Below, in pieces: positions 51,066-60,394 of a stretch of DNA of 64,000 nt. The position numbers and the translations under genes are program-made. This stretch comes from Deinococcus hopiensis KR-140 (GTDB lineage Bacteria; Deinococcota; Deinococci; Deinococcales; Deinococcaceae): the NCBI RefSeq assembly GCF_900176165.1, contig NZ_FWWU01000008.1, positions 186,001 to 250,000 on the forward strand, in the 5' to 3' direction. The notes under the pieces are model-generated. The model did not search any database. It was given only the letters and a program-made list of their open reading frames with translations, and was not told where the DNA came from. Position 1 is the first letter of the stretch. Every line of letters starts with the position of its first letter.

Positions 51066-53642
51066 GTGAGTAAGAATCTGGCTTTCCTGACAAGCATGAC
51101 GCTGCTCCTGGTGGGCTGTATGCAACCACCAACCCCCACCGTCACCCCCCCTACACCCAGCACAGGAAAATCCACCCCAGGTCGTCCTGATCTGGCCACA
51201 AACGGGCGACTATATCAGCTCTCTGTTAAAGACAGCGGAAAACAGAACATCACCGCAACAGCTCAGGAGATCTCTAGCGGTCTCGCTACACAAGCGCTCG
51301 TGGACACCACTGCTCCTCTGGCCATTTCCGCTCCCGTATCGGTATTGACATTTACCAATACGACGGCACGAACGCGGCACATTCGGGCTACCTTTACGGT
51401 CACCAATCAGAGTAGTTCCACATTGACGAAACTGACGTTTCTACCAGTAGATACCAACGACGTAGACAGTGATCCCACCAATAATGCTTCTCCACCTACG
51501 ACAGGGGATACACCCTTTCGTGAGGTCAAGCATTACGACGGGAGTGACGCGTCGAGTCAGGCAACCCTCCTGGAGGCAAGTCGAGGCAAGATCTTCAATG
51601 CAGGTTCAGGCAACACCGAGATTGATCCGCTCACCAACACTTTTCAGTCCGGTTTAAATATTGCGTCGTTGTTCCCCACTCCGCCCGCAGGTCTAAGTGT
51701 AACGGTGAAAAACTACGGATGGGCGGTCACACCCTCACTAGCGCCTGGACAGAGCTCGAACATCACATTTGCATTCGACATTAATAACATTGACCCTGCC
51801 AATCCTGAAGCCGACCCTTATAGCTTCAATCTTATTTTCACTGCTGCCGAAGAAAATGTAGGCGCGAGTAATACTATCTCTCCATCGGGTGGAACTATTC
51901 AACTTCGGGACATCGCAGACATCACTTTTCCCACCGATTCACTTACAAAGACGCAGTCTGTAGAAGTGCAGCGTATACAGGATCCCCAAATAAAGGAATC
52001 TTTTGCAACGTCTGTAGCTGGACAGAAAGTAGAGTTTCTAGCAGACTATCAAGTTCGTATAGTTGCGTCTGAGCAACCAGTCAAGCCCATACATGTATCC
52101 CTCAAAATTCCCTCTTCACTTAACATCATCCCAGGAGTTACCCCAGTGATGTTCGGATGGCCAGAAGAAAGTGAGAATGAGGGCGAAGGTGGAGTGCTTG
52201 ATATTTTTCGCCCACTATATTCTAAATACGATAAGACTACAAGAGAACTGACAGCTGATCTACCCTCTTGGGTATTTACCTCTGGCCGTAGAGAAGACGG
52301 TAGAATGGAAGCTATTGTATCTCTTGCCCTTGCCCCTGAGGCGCCATCACTCTCAGCACAAACAATTCTCGAGACTTGCGATATGGAGGAGGTAGAATCT
52401 CCACTTCCAGGAAAACCTCTGACAATCTCCAGCCCTTATGGCGGTAGACTGGTCGAAGGAAGCGAATTCCATCACGGACTAGACATTGCTACCCCCGTTG
52501 GCACAGCAGTCTACTCAAGTACAGATGGCATAGTAGGTTATATAGATTTTCAGGAGTCGTCAAAGCCTGGGTTGAATAAGAAGAAGCAACCTATCATAAA
52601 ATGGCGCGGCGCAGGTCAATTTATTACCATATGGTCAGTATCTGGCAAGTACGCTGTTTACATGCATTTAACGAAAGACTCGGTGCAGAAAAAGGTCGGT
52701 GATGTCGTTAAACGTGGCGACTTAATAGGGTATTCCGGGGATACTGGGGCAGCCAAGGGTGCACCCCACTTACATATCGAATACCGGAATGAGATGACTG
52801 ACCGCGCGGCTGGAACCTTTGACCCACTTCCCTGCTTGAAGCCAGTAGAAATAAAGGTCTCTACCAGGGAGCTTAGTGGTGGCGCAATCGGTACTGTGCA
52901 AATGTCTGGGACGGTCAATAATATAAACGACGACGGCAATTATCGCAAAAGGCTCATCTGGTCAATCGTGGACAATAAAGGAAAAGAGGTCACTGGAAGT
53001 GCCAATGGTGTAATTGATAGGATTACAGGACTATATACTCCTCCCTCAACGCTGGGCAAGTACATCATTCGAGCAACACTACAGCTAGATGTAAACCGAG
53101 ATCCAAATGCGGCAGATCCTGACGCCCCGTGGGTTATGCAGGACAAAATGTATAAAGATACCGAAATTCGAGTCGGAACCTGTCCTAGTTTTTATGGAGA
53201 CAACCTTGTTATCTTCCCCCCCACAAAATTATGCCTCTCTGGTTCTGTTGTGGCAAAACGCCCTACAAAAGATGGACGTCAGCTTTGCACTTTTGAGACG
53301 ACTCTGAAAGTATCTGTTGATGCTTTAGTCGATCGTGCTAGAAGCAGGGCTGATTTAAAAGTCAAGCATTCGGCTGAGCATGTTGCTGATTATCCCCAGT
53401 CATGCAGCAATTATTCTACTCCAGAGTTTAAGTTTGAAACAAACGGCTTCATACTTCAACCTGCAACTAGTCTACTGTATGGCTTCTCAACCTCCTCTTC
53501 GGTTGGTAGGGGTGACATGATATATATCAACGGGACTGGCAAGGAAAAGCAATTAAAACTTGACTATGCCTGGAATTTTGCGGAATTTGCCAATATGACG
53601 AGAGTGGAGATTACCCTTAACGAACTGTCATCGGGGAATTAA
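51066..53642 (+). CDS. Lipoprotein with M23 peptidase domain
   Basis: 858 aa. GTG 51066 with AGAGG 6 nt upstream; an open TTG at 51045 lies before the ribosome site. Lipobox LVGC (NLAFLTSMTLLLVGC), then a Pro/Thr linker. Residues about 60-430 are DUF11-like beta domains (VSVLTFTNTTARTRHIRATF). The M23/LytM domain at about 450-590 has H469-x3-D473 (HHGLDIATP) and H568-L-H570 (HLHIEY), the zinc and catalytic residues, so it should cleave peptidoglycan crosslinks. Two further beta domains follow. Noticeably AT-richer than its neighbours, suggesting separate origin. Probably cell-surface anchored. Confidence 0.88.
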   Translation: MSKNLAFLTSMTLLLVGCMQPPTPTVTPPTPSTGKSTPGRPDLATNGRLYQLSVKDSGKQNITATAQEISSGLATQALVDTTAPLAISAPVSVLTFTNTTARTRHIRATFTVTNQSSSTLTKLTFLPVDTNDVDSDPTNNASPPTTGDTPFREVKHYDGSDASSQATLLEASRGKIFNAGSGNTEIDPLTNTFQSGLNIASLFPTPPAGLSVTVKNYGWAVTPSLAPGQSSNITFAFDINNIDPANPEADPYSFNLIFTAAEENVGASNTISPSGGTIQLRDIADITFPTDSLTKTQSVEVQRIQDPQIKESFATSVAGQKVEFLADYQVRIVASEQPVKPIHVSLKIPSSLNIIPGVTPVMFGWPEESENEGEGGVLDIFRPLYSKYDKTTRELTADLPSWVFTSGRREDGRMEAIVSLALAPEAPSLSAQTILETCDMEEVESPLPGKPLTISSPYGGRLVEGSEFHHGLDIATPVGTAVYSSTDGIVGYIDFQESSKPGLNKKKQPIIKWRGAGQFITIWSVSGKYAVYMHLTKDSVQKKVGDVVKRGDLIGYSGDTGAAKGAPHLHIEYRNEMTDRAAGTFDPLPCLKPVEIKVSTRELSGGAIGTVQMSGTVNNINDDGNYRKRLIWSIVDNKGKEVTGSANGVIDRITGLYTPPSTLGKYIIRATLQLDVNRDPNAADPDAPWVMQDKMYKDTEIRVGTCPSFYGDNLVIFPPTKLCLSGSVVAKRPTKDGRQLCTFETTLKVSVDALVDRARSRADLKVKHSAEHVADYPQSCSNYSTPEFKFETNGFILQPATSLLYGFSTSSSVGRGDMIYINGTGKEKQLKLDYAWNFAEFANMTRVEITLNELSSGN

Positions 53643-53919
53643 AATTTACTCAGAGGTTATCTTTAAACGCATCATTGTTGCTTAAACAGGCTAGGAACTA
53701 TTTGTTTTAACTTGAACAAGCCCGACCCGCTTATCAACGATCAAATGAATTTAATTACCAAGTTTGGGGTGGCGATTATTCTCGCCACCCTATACCATCT
53801 CTCAAGCCTCTCTGACCACAAAGACAAAGCATAAGATGAGTTGAATTTCTAGTAAATAACAAGGTGCGCAAATATTCACCCCAATTCTGCCGGCTTTGAA
53901 CAGTCTTTGTACGTCGCTC
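53643..53919. other. Intergenic region with terminator hairpin
   Basis: GGGTGGCGA and TCGCCACCC arms at 53767-53790 probably end the lipoprotein transcript; no long T-run. No gene seen in the rest. Confidence 0.55.
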
Positions 53920-55095
53920 AACTGGCATTTTTCAGTCTGGAAAAAGGACGTCCAGGACGGCTTCCCACCTGATATTGAGGGTGTGTTTAAGGGAAATGAC
54001 CGTGCTAGACGACTTTATTCTGACATGCTCACCTCCTGATGCTGCTTCCTGGAGGCGCTGGGGATCTCCCGTTTCCATGCGTCCACCGCAAAGTCTCCGG
54101 GGGCGATCAGCCGCTTTCTCAATCACCAGCCCTGGAGTTTGCCGACCCTGCTGCGCGTGATGCGCCAACACGCCCTGGACACCTTCCAGGCTTCCCTCCG
54201 TGGACGCTGTGGGCGTCCACCGCCGACCCGAGATCATCGTAGATACCACCTCCATTGCCAAAGAAGGCGTATTCGCCGAGCTAGACGGCTGGATGCACAC
54301 CCTCAACGGTGTGCGTGGCCTCCATGTCGTCATGCTCTACATCTGCTGTGGAGATCTCCGCTTGCCCTGGGGTTCAAGATCTGGCGTGGGAAAGCCACGC
54401 CCTCTCCCTCAGACTTGGCCTTACGGCAGGTTCAGCAGCTCCCAAGAGCGATCCGCTCGCGAGCCAAACAGGTGCACCTTCTTGCAGATGCTGGGTTTGG
54501 CAGCGTCACATTCATGTCTGGAGTCCAAGCGTTGGGGCTGGATTTCACCGTGGGGATGCGAGCGGATCGGCTGACCGTAGCCGGTCAGCATCTTAAAGAC
54601 ATCACCGCGCAACAGCGTCGCGTCTTCCTTCAAGGGCTCTCTGACCTTCCCTTGTGGCTGTACTGGATCTGGCTTCCCGCCAAACAGGGAGAACGGCAGG
54701 AACAACGTTTTCTCGTGTCTTCCCGCCGCAGGACCCCCAGGACCGCGAAGCAAACAGGTCGGCGCAGGTGGAAGATTGAGGCCCTCTTCAAAACCTTGAA
54801 GAGCCGCTTTGCCTTCAGCAAGTTCGGTCAGAAGACCAAGTTGGGGATCCTGCGCTACCTCTGTCTGAGCCTCGCCTGTTTTCTGCTCTGTCACTTCGAG
54901 TACTTGGACCAGATTGGCTCAGGCCAAGCGGAATCCGCTTGGCCTGACTGGGGCGCACTTGCCCGCCAGGTCCGCATGAAATTGGTAGGCTGGGTGCCGC
55001 TTTTCAAGATAGAACGAATGCAGGAGCAGATTTTAGCCGTCTGGGACGAAGATCATCGCCATGCCGCCTAAACTGAAATATCTCAGTCAAGCGCG
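53920..55095 (+). mobile_element. Decayed IS4-type element
   Basis: Weak inverted ends (TTTTTCAGTCTGG at the left; reverse complement of CCTAAACTGAAAT at the right). The transposase is spread over three frames: AISRFLNHQPWSLPTLLRVM, then EIIVDTTSIAKEGVFAELDG (first D), then from about 54365 KIWRGKATPSPSDL, HLLADAGFGS (second D), RRRWKIEALFKTLKSRFAF (E) to a stop at 55071. At least two frameshifts, near 54215 and 54365, so it is inactive. Confidence 0.8.
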
Positions 55096-55219
55096 CCCCA
55101 CGCTTCTTGCTGGAAGAGGACCATAATTGGCAAACAGTCGAAGCGACGGAAAAGGCCATCGGTGTGATCCGAGAAGAGAGGATTGTGACCAATACACGTC
55201 GGGGATAAAGGGGACTGAT

Positions 55220-55263
55220 GGCAACGCCTTAGCACAAGCGTGTTCTCGTGCTAAGGCGTTGCC
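55220..55263. terminator. Perfect 16-bp hairpin at the end of the phage segment
   Basis: GGCAACGCCTTAGCAC and its reverse complement with a 12-nt loop. It lies 26 nt past the stop of the last minus-strand phage gene. T-rich tail only on the plus side (TGGTTTCTTG), so it may serve both strands. Confidence 0.6.
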
Positions 55264-55288
55264 TGGTTTCTTGTGGAACGGGGAGGCG

Positions 55289-55447
55289 TTATGCCCCCTG
55301 CTCCTCCGCCGTGGCCAGTCGCACGTGCAGTTCATACGTCTTCGGGTTCAGATTGATCATCAGCCCCCGATAGATCGCCCGCCCGCTGAACGGCGTCCAC
55401 ACGTCAGCCTGATCCATCAGCATTACGTGCGGACTGTTGCCAGTCAC
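55289..55447 (-). CDS. Small phage protein
   Basis: 52 aa, GTG 55447 overlapping the upstream stop as GTGA. Reads VMLMDQADVWTPFSGRAIYR, LMINLNPKTYELHVRLATAE. Beta-type, no membrane segment. Too short to place. Confidence 0.55.
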   Translation of the reverse strand: MTGNSPHVMLMDQADVWTPFSGRAIYRGLMINLNPKTYELHVRLATAEEQGA

Positions 55448-55803
55448 CACACCAGCGGCGCCCCGTCGCGCACAGCGAGGCTCACCACTCCGGCCACCGT
55501 CGTAGCGAGGGACAAGGCCTCGGGGAAGCTCAGCCGTCTGTCCCCGAGTGCGGCCTTGACCTGATCGATTCCGCCCAGCACCTGGGGCAGCAGGCGCGTG
55601 AGTAGGGCTGCCAGGTCTGTGTCCCCGAGCGGTGCAGGCGGGAGAGGTGTGGGTGGCGGCAGGAGTTTGGGCAGGGTTGGGATGCCCTCAGGCATCCGCT
55701 GAGGCGTGATCGGCGCAGGGGGTGCGGAGAGAATGACAGTGCCCGCCTTACGGCGGGCTTCGAGGATGGCCTTCACAAGATCAGAACCGGCAGGGGGTGT
55801 CAT
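55444..55803 (-). CDS. Phage-type protein related to 32506-33063
   Basis: 119 aa, ATG 55803 (GGAGG 12 nt upstream). Pro-rich centre (PTLPKLLPPPTPLPPAPLG) and a helical end (LLTRLLPQVLGGIDQVKAAL, RRLSFPEALSLATTVAGVVS). Shares layout with the gene at 32506; function unknown. Followed by the coupled 52-aa gene. Confidence 0.6.
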   Translation of the reverse strand: MTPPAGSDLVKAILEARRKAGTVILSAPPAPITPQRMPEGIPTLPKLLPPPTPLPPAPLGDTDLAALLTRLLPQVLGGIDQVKAALGDRRLSFPEALSLATTVAGVVSLAVRDGAPLVW

Positions 55804-55857
55804 GGCATGGGAGGACCTCCACTCAGAAGAGGGCGACAAGCGGACTACAGTACGGGC

Positions 55858-56070
55858 ATGGGCCTTGAAAGCGACCCCTTCAGCACGCAAATCACCAAAG
55901 ACGGAATCATTCGTATTTCTCGTCAGGGACGTGTGGTTGTCACCCTCGGAGGTGACCGAGCGGCACGTCTGCGCAAGGCGCTGGAGAACGCGGCGGACGA
56001 GCATGCTCGCCAGCAGTTGCTCGCTCGCGCAACGGGCAACTACAGGCGCGGCAACGAACGCCATACCTAG
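55858..56070 (+). CDS. Small plus-strand protein inside the phage segment
   Basis: 70 aa, ATG 55858, 6 nt after TACAGT (leaderless). Reads DPFSTQITKDGIIRISRQGR, VVVTLGGDRAARLRKALENA: short beta hairpins then a helix, like a small conserved accessory protein. Opposite to its neighbours, with the 3' end touching the stop of the holin candidate. Confidence 0.6.
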   Translation: MGLESDPFSTQITKDGIIRISRQGRVVVTLGGDRAARLRKALENAADEHARQQLLARATGNYRRGNERHT

Positions 56071-56408
56071 CGCTCCTGAGGCCGTAAGTCCGGGAGGGTT
56101 GGGGCTGTCTTCTGCGCCGGGTCTGTTGGGTCCACGGGTACCGGAGCCATCCCGTTCGCGGCGTTGGCCCGGTCCGCAGAGATGCCGCGCAGAGTGTGGA
56201 CGCCGAGCATGGCCACCACGGCCGTCAGCAGCTCGCCCGTCATGGCCGGCGCTTCTCGGCCGGTGAAGTGAGCGTGCAGGTAAACACCCAGGATCACATA
56301 GAAGCCGGTGGCGCCCGGCACGAGCGTGTAGAGCCCTCCAGTGGTGCCCGGTACGAGAACGCGCTGCAATCGCTGCAACGGCTTCTCAGGGGGTGCGCGT
56401 CGTGACAT
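56067..56408 (-). CDS. Holin candidate
   Basis: 113 aa, ATG 56408. Two hydrophobic segments (YTLVPGATGFYVILGVYLH and MTGELLTAVVAMLGVHTL) with a basic start and Pro-rich tail. Overlaps the endolysin gene by 23 nt, the usual lysis-cassette layout. Holin call is by position and topology only. Confidence 0.6.
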   Translation of the reverse strand: MSRRAPPEKPLQRLQRVLVPGTTGGLYTLVPGATGFYVILGVYLHAHFTGREAPAMTGELLTAVVAMLGVHTLRGISADRANAANGMAPVPVDPTDPAQKTAPTLPDLRPQER

Positions 56409-57201
56409 ACAGCTTCTCCCCCACTTGCGTCTTCTTCACGACCTGGTGCTGTCCAGAAGGCAGCGTGATGGTGTCGCCTTCCAGGCGAGCTGTTGTTGGG
56501 TCGAACTCGGTGTTGTTCACGAAGAGCCGCTTCCAGGGGATGTTGGGGTGCACGATGGCCTCCTGGCTGGCCAGCGCGGCCTGCTGGTCGCGCAGCAGGG
56601 GAATCACCCGGTGGTAGCGCTCCAGGCGGTCCTGAGCCCCGTTTTGGCCGCCGTTGATGCGCTGCGTGATCGTCACCATGTCGCCCTGATCGGCTGCGGC
56701 ATTCAGCCCCCGGTCCGCCCAGAACAGGCCGCACACCTGAGCCGAGACACTGGCCTGCAGGATCAAGTTGGGGTTGCCTTCCAGGTCCAGCCCGATGCGC
56801 TGCCCATAGGCGCGGTAGGCGTCGCGGCCAGTCAGCTGCGGCCAGCCTCCACCCCGGTACGCCCAGCCGTCGTTGGGCCCTGTGTTGCCCATGCGGCCGT
56901 TGTAGACCTTGTTCGCTAGGGCCTGCGGGTTGCCTGCGTACGGGGCCGCACTCGCCACGGTGGGGAAGCGCCGCGGCCAGGTCTGGCAGATCCGTGAAGC
57001 CTGGGAGTAGTTCAAGTTCTCGCGCACGCCGAGGAACTCGGACTCGTGCGCCCACTGGGCCAGGAACATGCCCAGGCGCTCGGGGCTGCGGTCGATGCCG
57101 TGACGCTCCAGTACGGGCCGCAGGGCATCGACGACTGCCTGCAGATCTGGGTTGCGCGGCGCGACCGCACGGATGTGCTCAGGTTGCAGGATCAGGTTCA
57201 T
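56386..57201 (-). CDS. GH19-family endolysin
   Basis: 271 aa, ATG 57201 overlapping the upstream stop (ATGA). GH19 lysozyme/chitinase fold: catalytic Glu53 (WAHESEFLGV) and Glu61 (RENLNYS), substrate strand YRGGGWPQLTGRDAY at 115-129, and VTITQRINGG near 190. The last about 60 residues (PSGQHQVVKKTQVGEKLYVT) may bind the wall. No signal peptide, so it needs a holin to reach peptidoglycan; a candidate follows directly. Confidence 0.9.
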   Translation of the reverse strand: MNLILQPEHIRAVAPRNPDLQAVVDALRPVLERHGIDRSPERLGMFLAQWAHESEFLGVRENLNYSQASRICQTWPRRFPTVASAAPYAGNPQALANKVYNGRMGNTGPNDGWAYRGGGWPQLTGRDAYRAYGQRIGLDLEGNPNLILQASVSAQVCGLFWADRGLNAAADQGDMVTITQRINGGQNGAQDRLERYHRVIPLLRDQQAALASQEAIVHPNIPWKRLFVNNTEFDPTTARLEGDTITLPSGQHQVVKKTQVGEKLYVTTRTP

Positions 57202-57653
57202 ACGGTGCCTCCATCGGCCAGCTGGCGGGCCATGTCGCGCATCTGGCAACCCTGCGTGCCACAGGTGGCCACTGCTGCCAGTTGGCTGTGCAACTCGCCG
57301 TTCTCGCGGTTGAGGGCGTCCTTCTCTTGCTGCAGTTGCTGGATGGTGGCTGCGAGGCGCAGGTTGTGGTGCTCGGCCGCGGCGCCGTCCTTCTCCAGCA
57401 CCCGCACGCGCTCTTTGAGCGAGTCGTTCTCTTTCTCCAGGGCGTCGTTCTTCTGCTCCAGGAGTGCGAGTTTCCTGTCCTGGTTGGCGATGGTCTTGTC
57501 GAGCTGGTCGATCCGCTTTTCCAGCCGGTCGATCAACGCCTGCTCGCTGGTCTTCGCGCTGCTCAGTCGGGCATTCAGGAAGCCCAGCCAGGCCACCAGG
57601 ACCGTGCCGGCCAGGCTGAGCCCCCCAGTCACGATCACGGGATCAAGGGCCAT
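57198..57653 (-). CDS. Membrane-anchored coiled-coil protein
   Basis: 151 aa, ATG 57653. One N-terminal membrane helix (LSLAGTVLVAWLGFL), then a long heptad-rich coil (LIDRLEKRIDQLDKTIANQD to LQQEKDALNRENGELHSQL) and a CGTQGCQM end. i-spanin-like architecture in a lysis cassette, inferred from topology and position. Confidence 0.7.
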   Translation of the reverse strand: MALDPVIVTGGLSLAGTVLVAWLGFLNARLSSAKTSEQALIDRLEKRIDQLDKTIANQDRKLALLEQKNDALEKENDSLKERVRVLEKDGAAAEHHNLRLAATIQQLQQEKDALNRENGELHSQLAAVATCGTQGCQMRDMARQLADGGTV

Positions 57654-58074
57654 GCTGCTCCCCTGGCTCGTTGATGCGGCGCGCAGACACGAGCTTGTAC
57701 ACAATCACCAGCACGGTCCAGCCGTAGGTGGTTGTCTCCGTGAGGACCGTGCCGGAGCCGAGGATCAGGGACGTGGTGACGCCAATCCAGAAGAACAGCG
57801 CCAGCAGGTACGCGATGCGCCTGCCCAGGTCCGTTGCGCTGAGTACGAGGGTCAGACCAGTCAGCACGGCCAGCCAGCCCCAGGCGGCCTGCGGGAGCCA
57901 GGCCATGCCGTTGTAGCTCCGGGCAGTGGTGCTGTGAATCAGGTCCTGCTTCTGTAACAGAAAAACCATGCCGAAACCGAGGGTGTGCCCCGCGATGAGC
58001 ATGCGCGCCAGGATGTGGCGGTCGTGGAGGTGGGCCCGGAACCGCTGGGGCCAGGTGCGGAGTAGGGGGGTCAT
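57643..58074 (-). CDS. Multi-helix phage membrane protein
   Basis: 143 aa, ATG 58074 with AGAGAGG upstream. Four hydrophobic helices (MLIAGHTLGFGMVFLL, WLPQAAWGWLAVLTGLTLVL, IAYLLALFFWIGVTTSLIL, TYGWTVLVIVYKLV). Overlaps the coiled-coil gene by 11 nt. Possible holin or antiholin. Confidence 0.65.
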   Translation of the reverse strand: MTPLLRTWPQRFRAHLHDRHILARMLIAGHTLGFGMVFLLQKQDLIHSTTARSYNGMAWLPQAAWGWLAVLTGLTLVLSATDLGRRIAYLLALFFWIGVTTSLILGSGTVLTETTTYGWTVLVIVYKLVSARRINEPGEQHGP

Positions 58075-58093
58075 GGGGACCTCTCTCCCGGCT

Positions 58094-58132
58094 AAAAACG
58101 AGAACCCGCCAGCGGCCGGGGGCACTGGCGGG
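58094..58132 (-). terminator. Hairpin terminator in phage segment
   Basis: CCCGCCAG and CTGGCGGG arms; the minus strand continues TTCTCGTTTTTAG. Placed just before the ribosome site of the next gene. Confidence 0.7.
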
Positions 58133-58146
58133 AGCGAGAGAGTTAT

Positions 58147-58299
58147 TTACTGCAGGCCGAACATCCGCCGGATCAGCCCAAGCAGGCCGCGTCTGGGGCA
58201 GCCGTCATGGGGGCCGAGCAGACCGGACCACATGCTGATCTTGCCGTCAGGGGCGGGGGGCGGAGTGGGAGGGGTGGAGGGGGAATTCGTGTCGCTCAT
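58147..58299 (-). CDS. Small Pro-rich phage protein
   Basis: 50 aa, ATG 58299 with GGAGGAG 6 nt upstream. Pro/Ser-rich start, then GLLGPHDGCPRRGLLGLIRR with a basic amphipathic end. Unknown. Confidence 0.6.
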   Translation of the reverse strand: MSDTNSPSTPPTPPPAPDGKISMWSGLLGPHDGCPRRGLLGLIRRMFGLQ

Positions 58300-58317
58300 A
58301 GCAGCTCCTCCCCGGCC

Positions 58318-58353
58318 AAAGAAAGACCCGCCAGCGGGCCGGGGCGCTGGCGG
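58318..58353 (-). terminator. Hairpin terminator in phage segment
   Basis: CCGCCAGCG and CGCTGGCGG arms; the minus strand continues GTCTTTCTTTGG. A sibling of the hairpins at 58094 and (decayed) 58871. Confidence 0.7.
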
Positions 58354-58441
58354 AGCAACAAGGGGATGGCGTGGTGAACCTGAAAACGAAATCAGATACA
58401 CAACATTACGTCGGGCTGAAATCCATGCCCCACGCTGAGCC

Positions 58442-58651
58442 ATGAACGTCACCAGGTACAGCGGGTCCGGCGTCGAGCTGGAGGTGAACGGAGAAACGCT
58501 CCGAGCGACACGCCGGGTGGACCGCTATGTAAAACCCGGGAAATGGCGCAGGCCTTCGGAGTACGTCGAGATCTGGTGCCTGGAAGACGGCCGGGAAGTA
58601 CGGATCAGCCGCATGGGTAACGCACAAACCTGGACCGCCCGCTATCGGTAA
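58442..58651 (+). CDS. Small plus-strand protein in phage segment
   Basis: 69 aa, ATG 58442. Beta-rich (YSGSGVELEVNGETLRATRR, EYVEIWCLEDGREVRISRMG). No clear ribosome site or TANNNT box, so the start is less sure. Unknown. Confidence 0.5.
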   Translation: MNVTRYSGSGVELEVNGETLRATRRVDRYVKPGKWRRPSEYVEIWCLEDGREVRISRMGNAQTWTARYR

Positions 58652-58681
58652 CCCTCCCGCCTCCGGACAGCGGGGTGGGGA

Positions 58682-58852
58682 TCAGCGCATGAGCAACTGC
58701 ATGAGCATGAGGGTGGCCAAGACGACGGCGACTGTCAGGAGGGTCATCCAAAAGGCATCATTGCGTCCGAGCCGCCAGCGGAATTTGCGGAACAAGCGCT
58801 TCACGCCAGGAGTGTAGGCACCGTTCTTCAGCTGCTCTCCATGCTTGTTCAC
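58682..58852 (-). CDS. Small tail-anchored membrane protein
   Basis: 56 aa from GTG 58852 (AGAAGAGGCAGG upstream). Basic N-terminal half (VKRLFRKFRWRLGRND) then one membrane helix (MTLLTVAVVLATLMLMQLLM). Phage segment member. Confidence 0.6.
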   Translation of the reverse strand: MNKHGEQLKNGAYTPGVKRLFRKFRWRLGRNDAFWMTLLTVAVVLATLMLMQLLMR

Positions 58853-58905
58853 CCTGCCTCTTCTCCCGGTCAAAGAAAGACCCGCCAGGGGGCCGGGCAA
58901 TCACA

Positions 58906-60381
58906 TCAGAGCCATTCAAGCGGCAAGCGGAAATGCTCCTGACCGCCCGCACGGACGGTGTAGATGTACTCCACCCCGTCTGCCGTCTTGACGTACTTCG
59001 CCCTCTTCCCGTCGTAGGCAACCCCCACCGCGAAGGGAAGGATCGGCGCTGGCTCCAATACACCCGTGACGAGGTCGAAGACGAACGCCCTGACTGAAGA
59101 ATCCCGGATGATGAAGATTTTTCGCCGCCCCGTAAGGACCGTGGAGGAGGTGCCGGTCGTGATGGTCTCTCCGCCCCAGTACGTCGCTGGCGTAGACCAG
59201 GTGTTCGTCCCGATGTTGTAGAGGTAGAAATTCGCCGTCGCCCCCCCACGCAGAGCCATCAGGAAGAACGGGGCCTCGGAGCGCCCGTACATGAGGTTCC
59301 CGCCGCCTGAAATGCCTGCAGGCGCAGCCGCCAGGAGTGCGGACCACGCCGGCGCGGTGGTCTGGAGCAGGTCAATGCGGTACAGGGCCGTGCTGGCGTT
59401 GCCCGGCTGGTAGTACAAAAAATCGCTGCTGGGCACGATGCGGAACACGCTGGTCGCGTCCGGTGCGGTCGTCCAGGGTCCCGTGCGCGGGTTGCCTGTG
59501 GTGGCCGCCGCGAGCGTCAGGGTATCCACCGTGTTGCTCGCGATACGGCGCCGCTGGCCCGCTCCTGTGCCCGCCGTGATCATCACGTCGCTGTTCGCGT
59601 ACATGTTGACCGTCCAGGCCGCACCGGTATACACGAGCGTGGTCGTGCTGCCGCCCGTCGCCGTCGCCCCCGGCAACTCCAGGACGAACGTGTCCCCCGC
59701 GGCGAGCGCACTGGGCAGTGCAGCGCTGAGGGTGAGCAGGGGGCCGCTCGTGGCGGTTGGAGCGCCCACGGCAGAGACGTGCCGGATCTGTCCGGCCTGG
59801 GCGCCGCTCGTTACGCGCAGTTGCAGCCCGACGTGACCAGCCCAGAAGCCAGCGCCTGCTGTGCCCGCGACGACCGTGGTGGTGTTGCCAGTGGCGAGCG
59901 CTGTGCCGGTGTCCACCGTGATCGGAACATCCGTGTCCAACGGGAGCGTGAAGCTGGCACTGAGGTTCGAGGCGGCCGGGAGCACCGGGGCCAGGGTGGC
60001 GACAGCGTACGGTTGGCAGACCACGCCCAGGATGGTCACAGCGGACAGGTTGAGATTGAAGATTTGCCAGCTCGTGAGGGCGGTTCCGTGCATGATGTAA
60101 AGCACGTTGCGCAGAGCGTCGTACTCGACCTCAATCCCCTGGTTACCGCTGATGAGGTTCGCCATCCACTGCCACCCACCATCCCAGGTGTCGTAGCGCC
60201 ACAGCGTGGTGGTGCTGGCCGATCCCGCCGTGGTCGTGCCGTACTGAAACACCCAGTAGATGTACCTTTTCCCGTCGTAGGTGTTGCTCGCGCCGGGGTA
60301 AGAGGGGCCGGGCTGGACAAAGGGGAGCCACTGCCAGCTCGGCATGTCCACGCCCTTTTTCAGGTTGTAATTCACGGGCAT
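58906..60381 (-). CDS. Large phage tail/particle protein with Kelch-like repeats
   Basis: 491 aa, ATG 60381. Short propeller-type motifs at both ends (TYDGKRYIYWVFQYG, LWRYDTWDGGWQWMANL; LYNIGTNTWSTPATYWGG, VAYDGKRAKYVKTADGVEYI), with a Thr/Ala-rich beta region between. No signal peptide. Likely an exposed tail or appendage protein; binding partner unknown. Confidence 0.7.
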   Translation of the reverse strand: MPVNYNLKKGVDMPSWQWLPFVQPGPSYPGASNTYDGKRYIYWVFQYGTTTAGSASTTTLWRYDTWDGGWQWMANLISGNQGIEVEYDALRNVLYIMHGTALTSWQIFNLNLSAVTILGVVCQPYAVATLAPVLPAASNLSASFTLPLDTDVPITVDTGTALATGNTTTVVAGTAGAGFWAGHVGLQLRVTSGAQAGQIRHVSAVGAPTATSGPLLTLSAALPSALAAGDTFVLELPGATATGGSTTTLVYTGAAWTVNMYANSDVMITAGTGAGQRRRIASNTVDTLTLAAATTGNPRTGPWTTAPDATSVFRIVPSSDFLYYQPGNASTALYRIDLLQTTAPAWSALLAAAPAGISGGGNLMYGRSEAPFFLMALRGGATANFYLYNIGTNTWSTPATYWGGETITTGTSSTVLTGRRKIFIIRDSSVRAFVFDLVTGVLEPAPILPFAVGVAYDGKRAKYVKTADGVEYIYTVRAGGQEHFRLPLEWL

Positions 60382-60394
60382 TGGTCAGGTCTCC

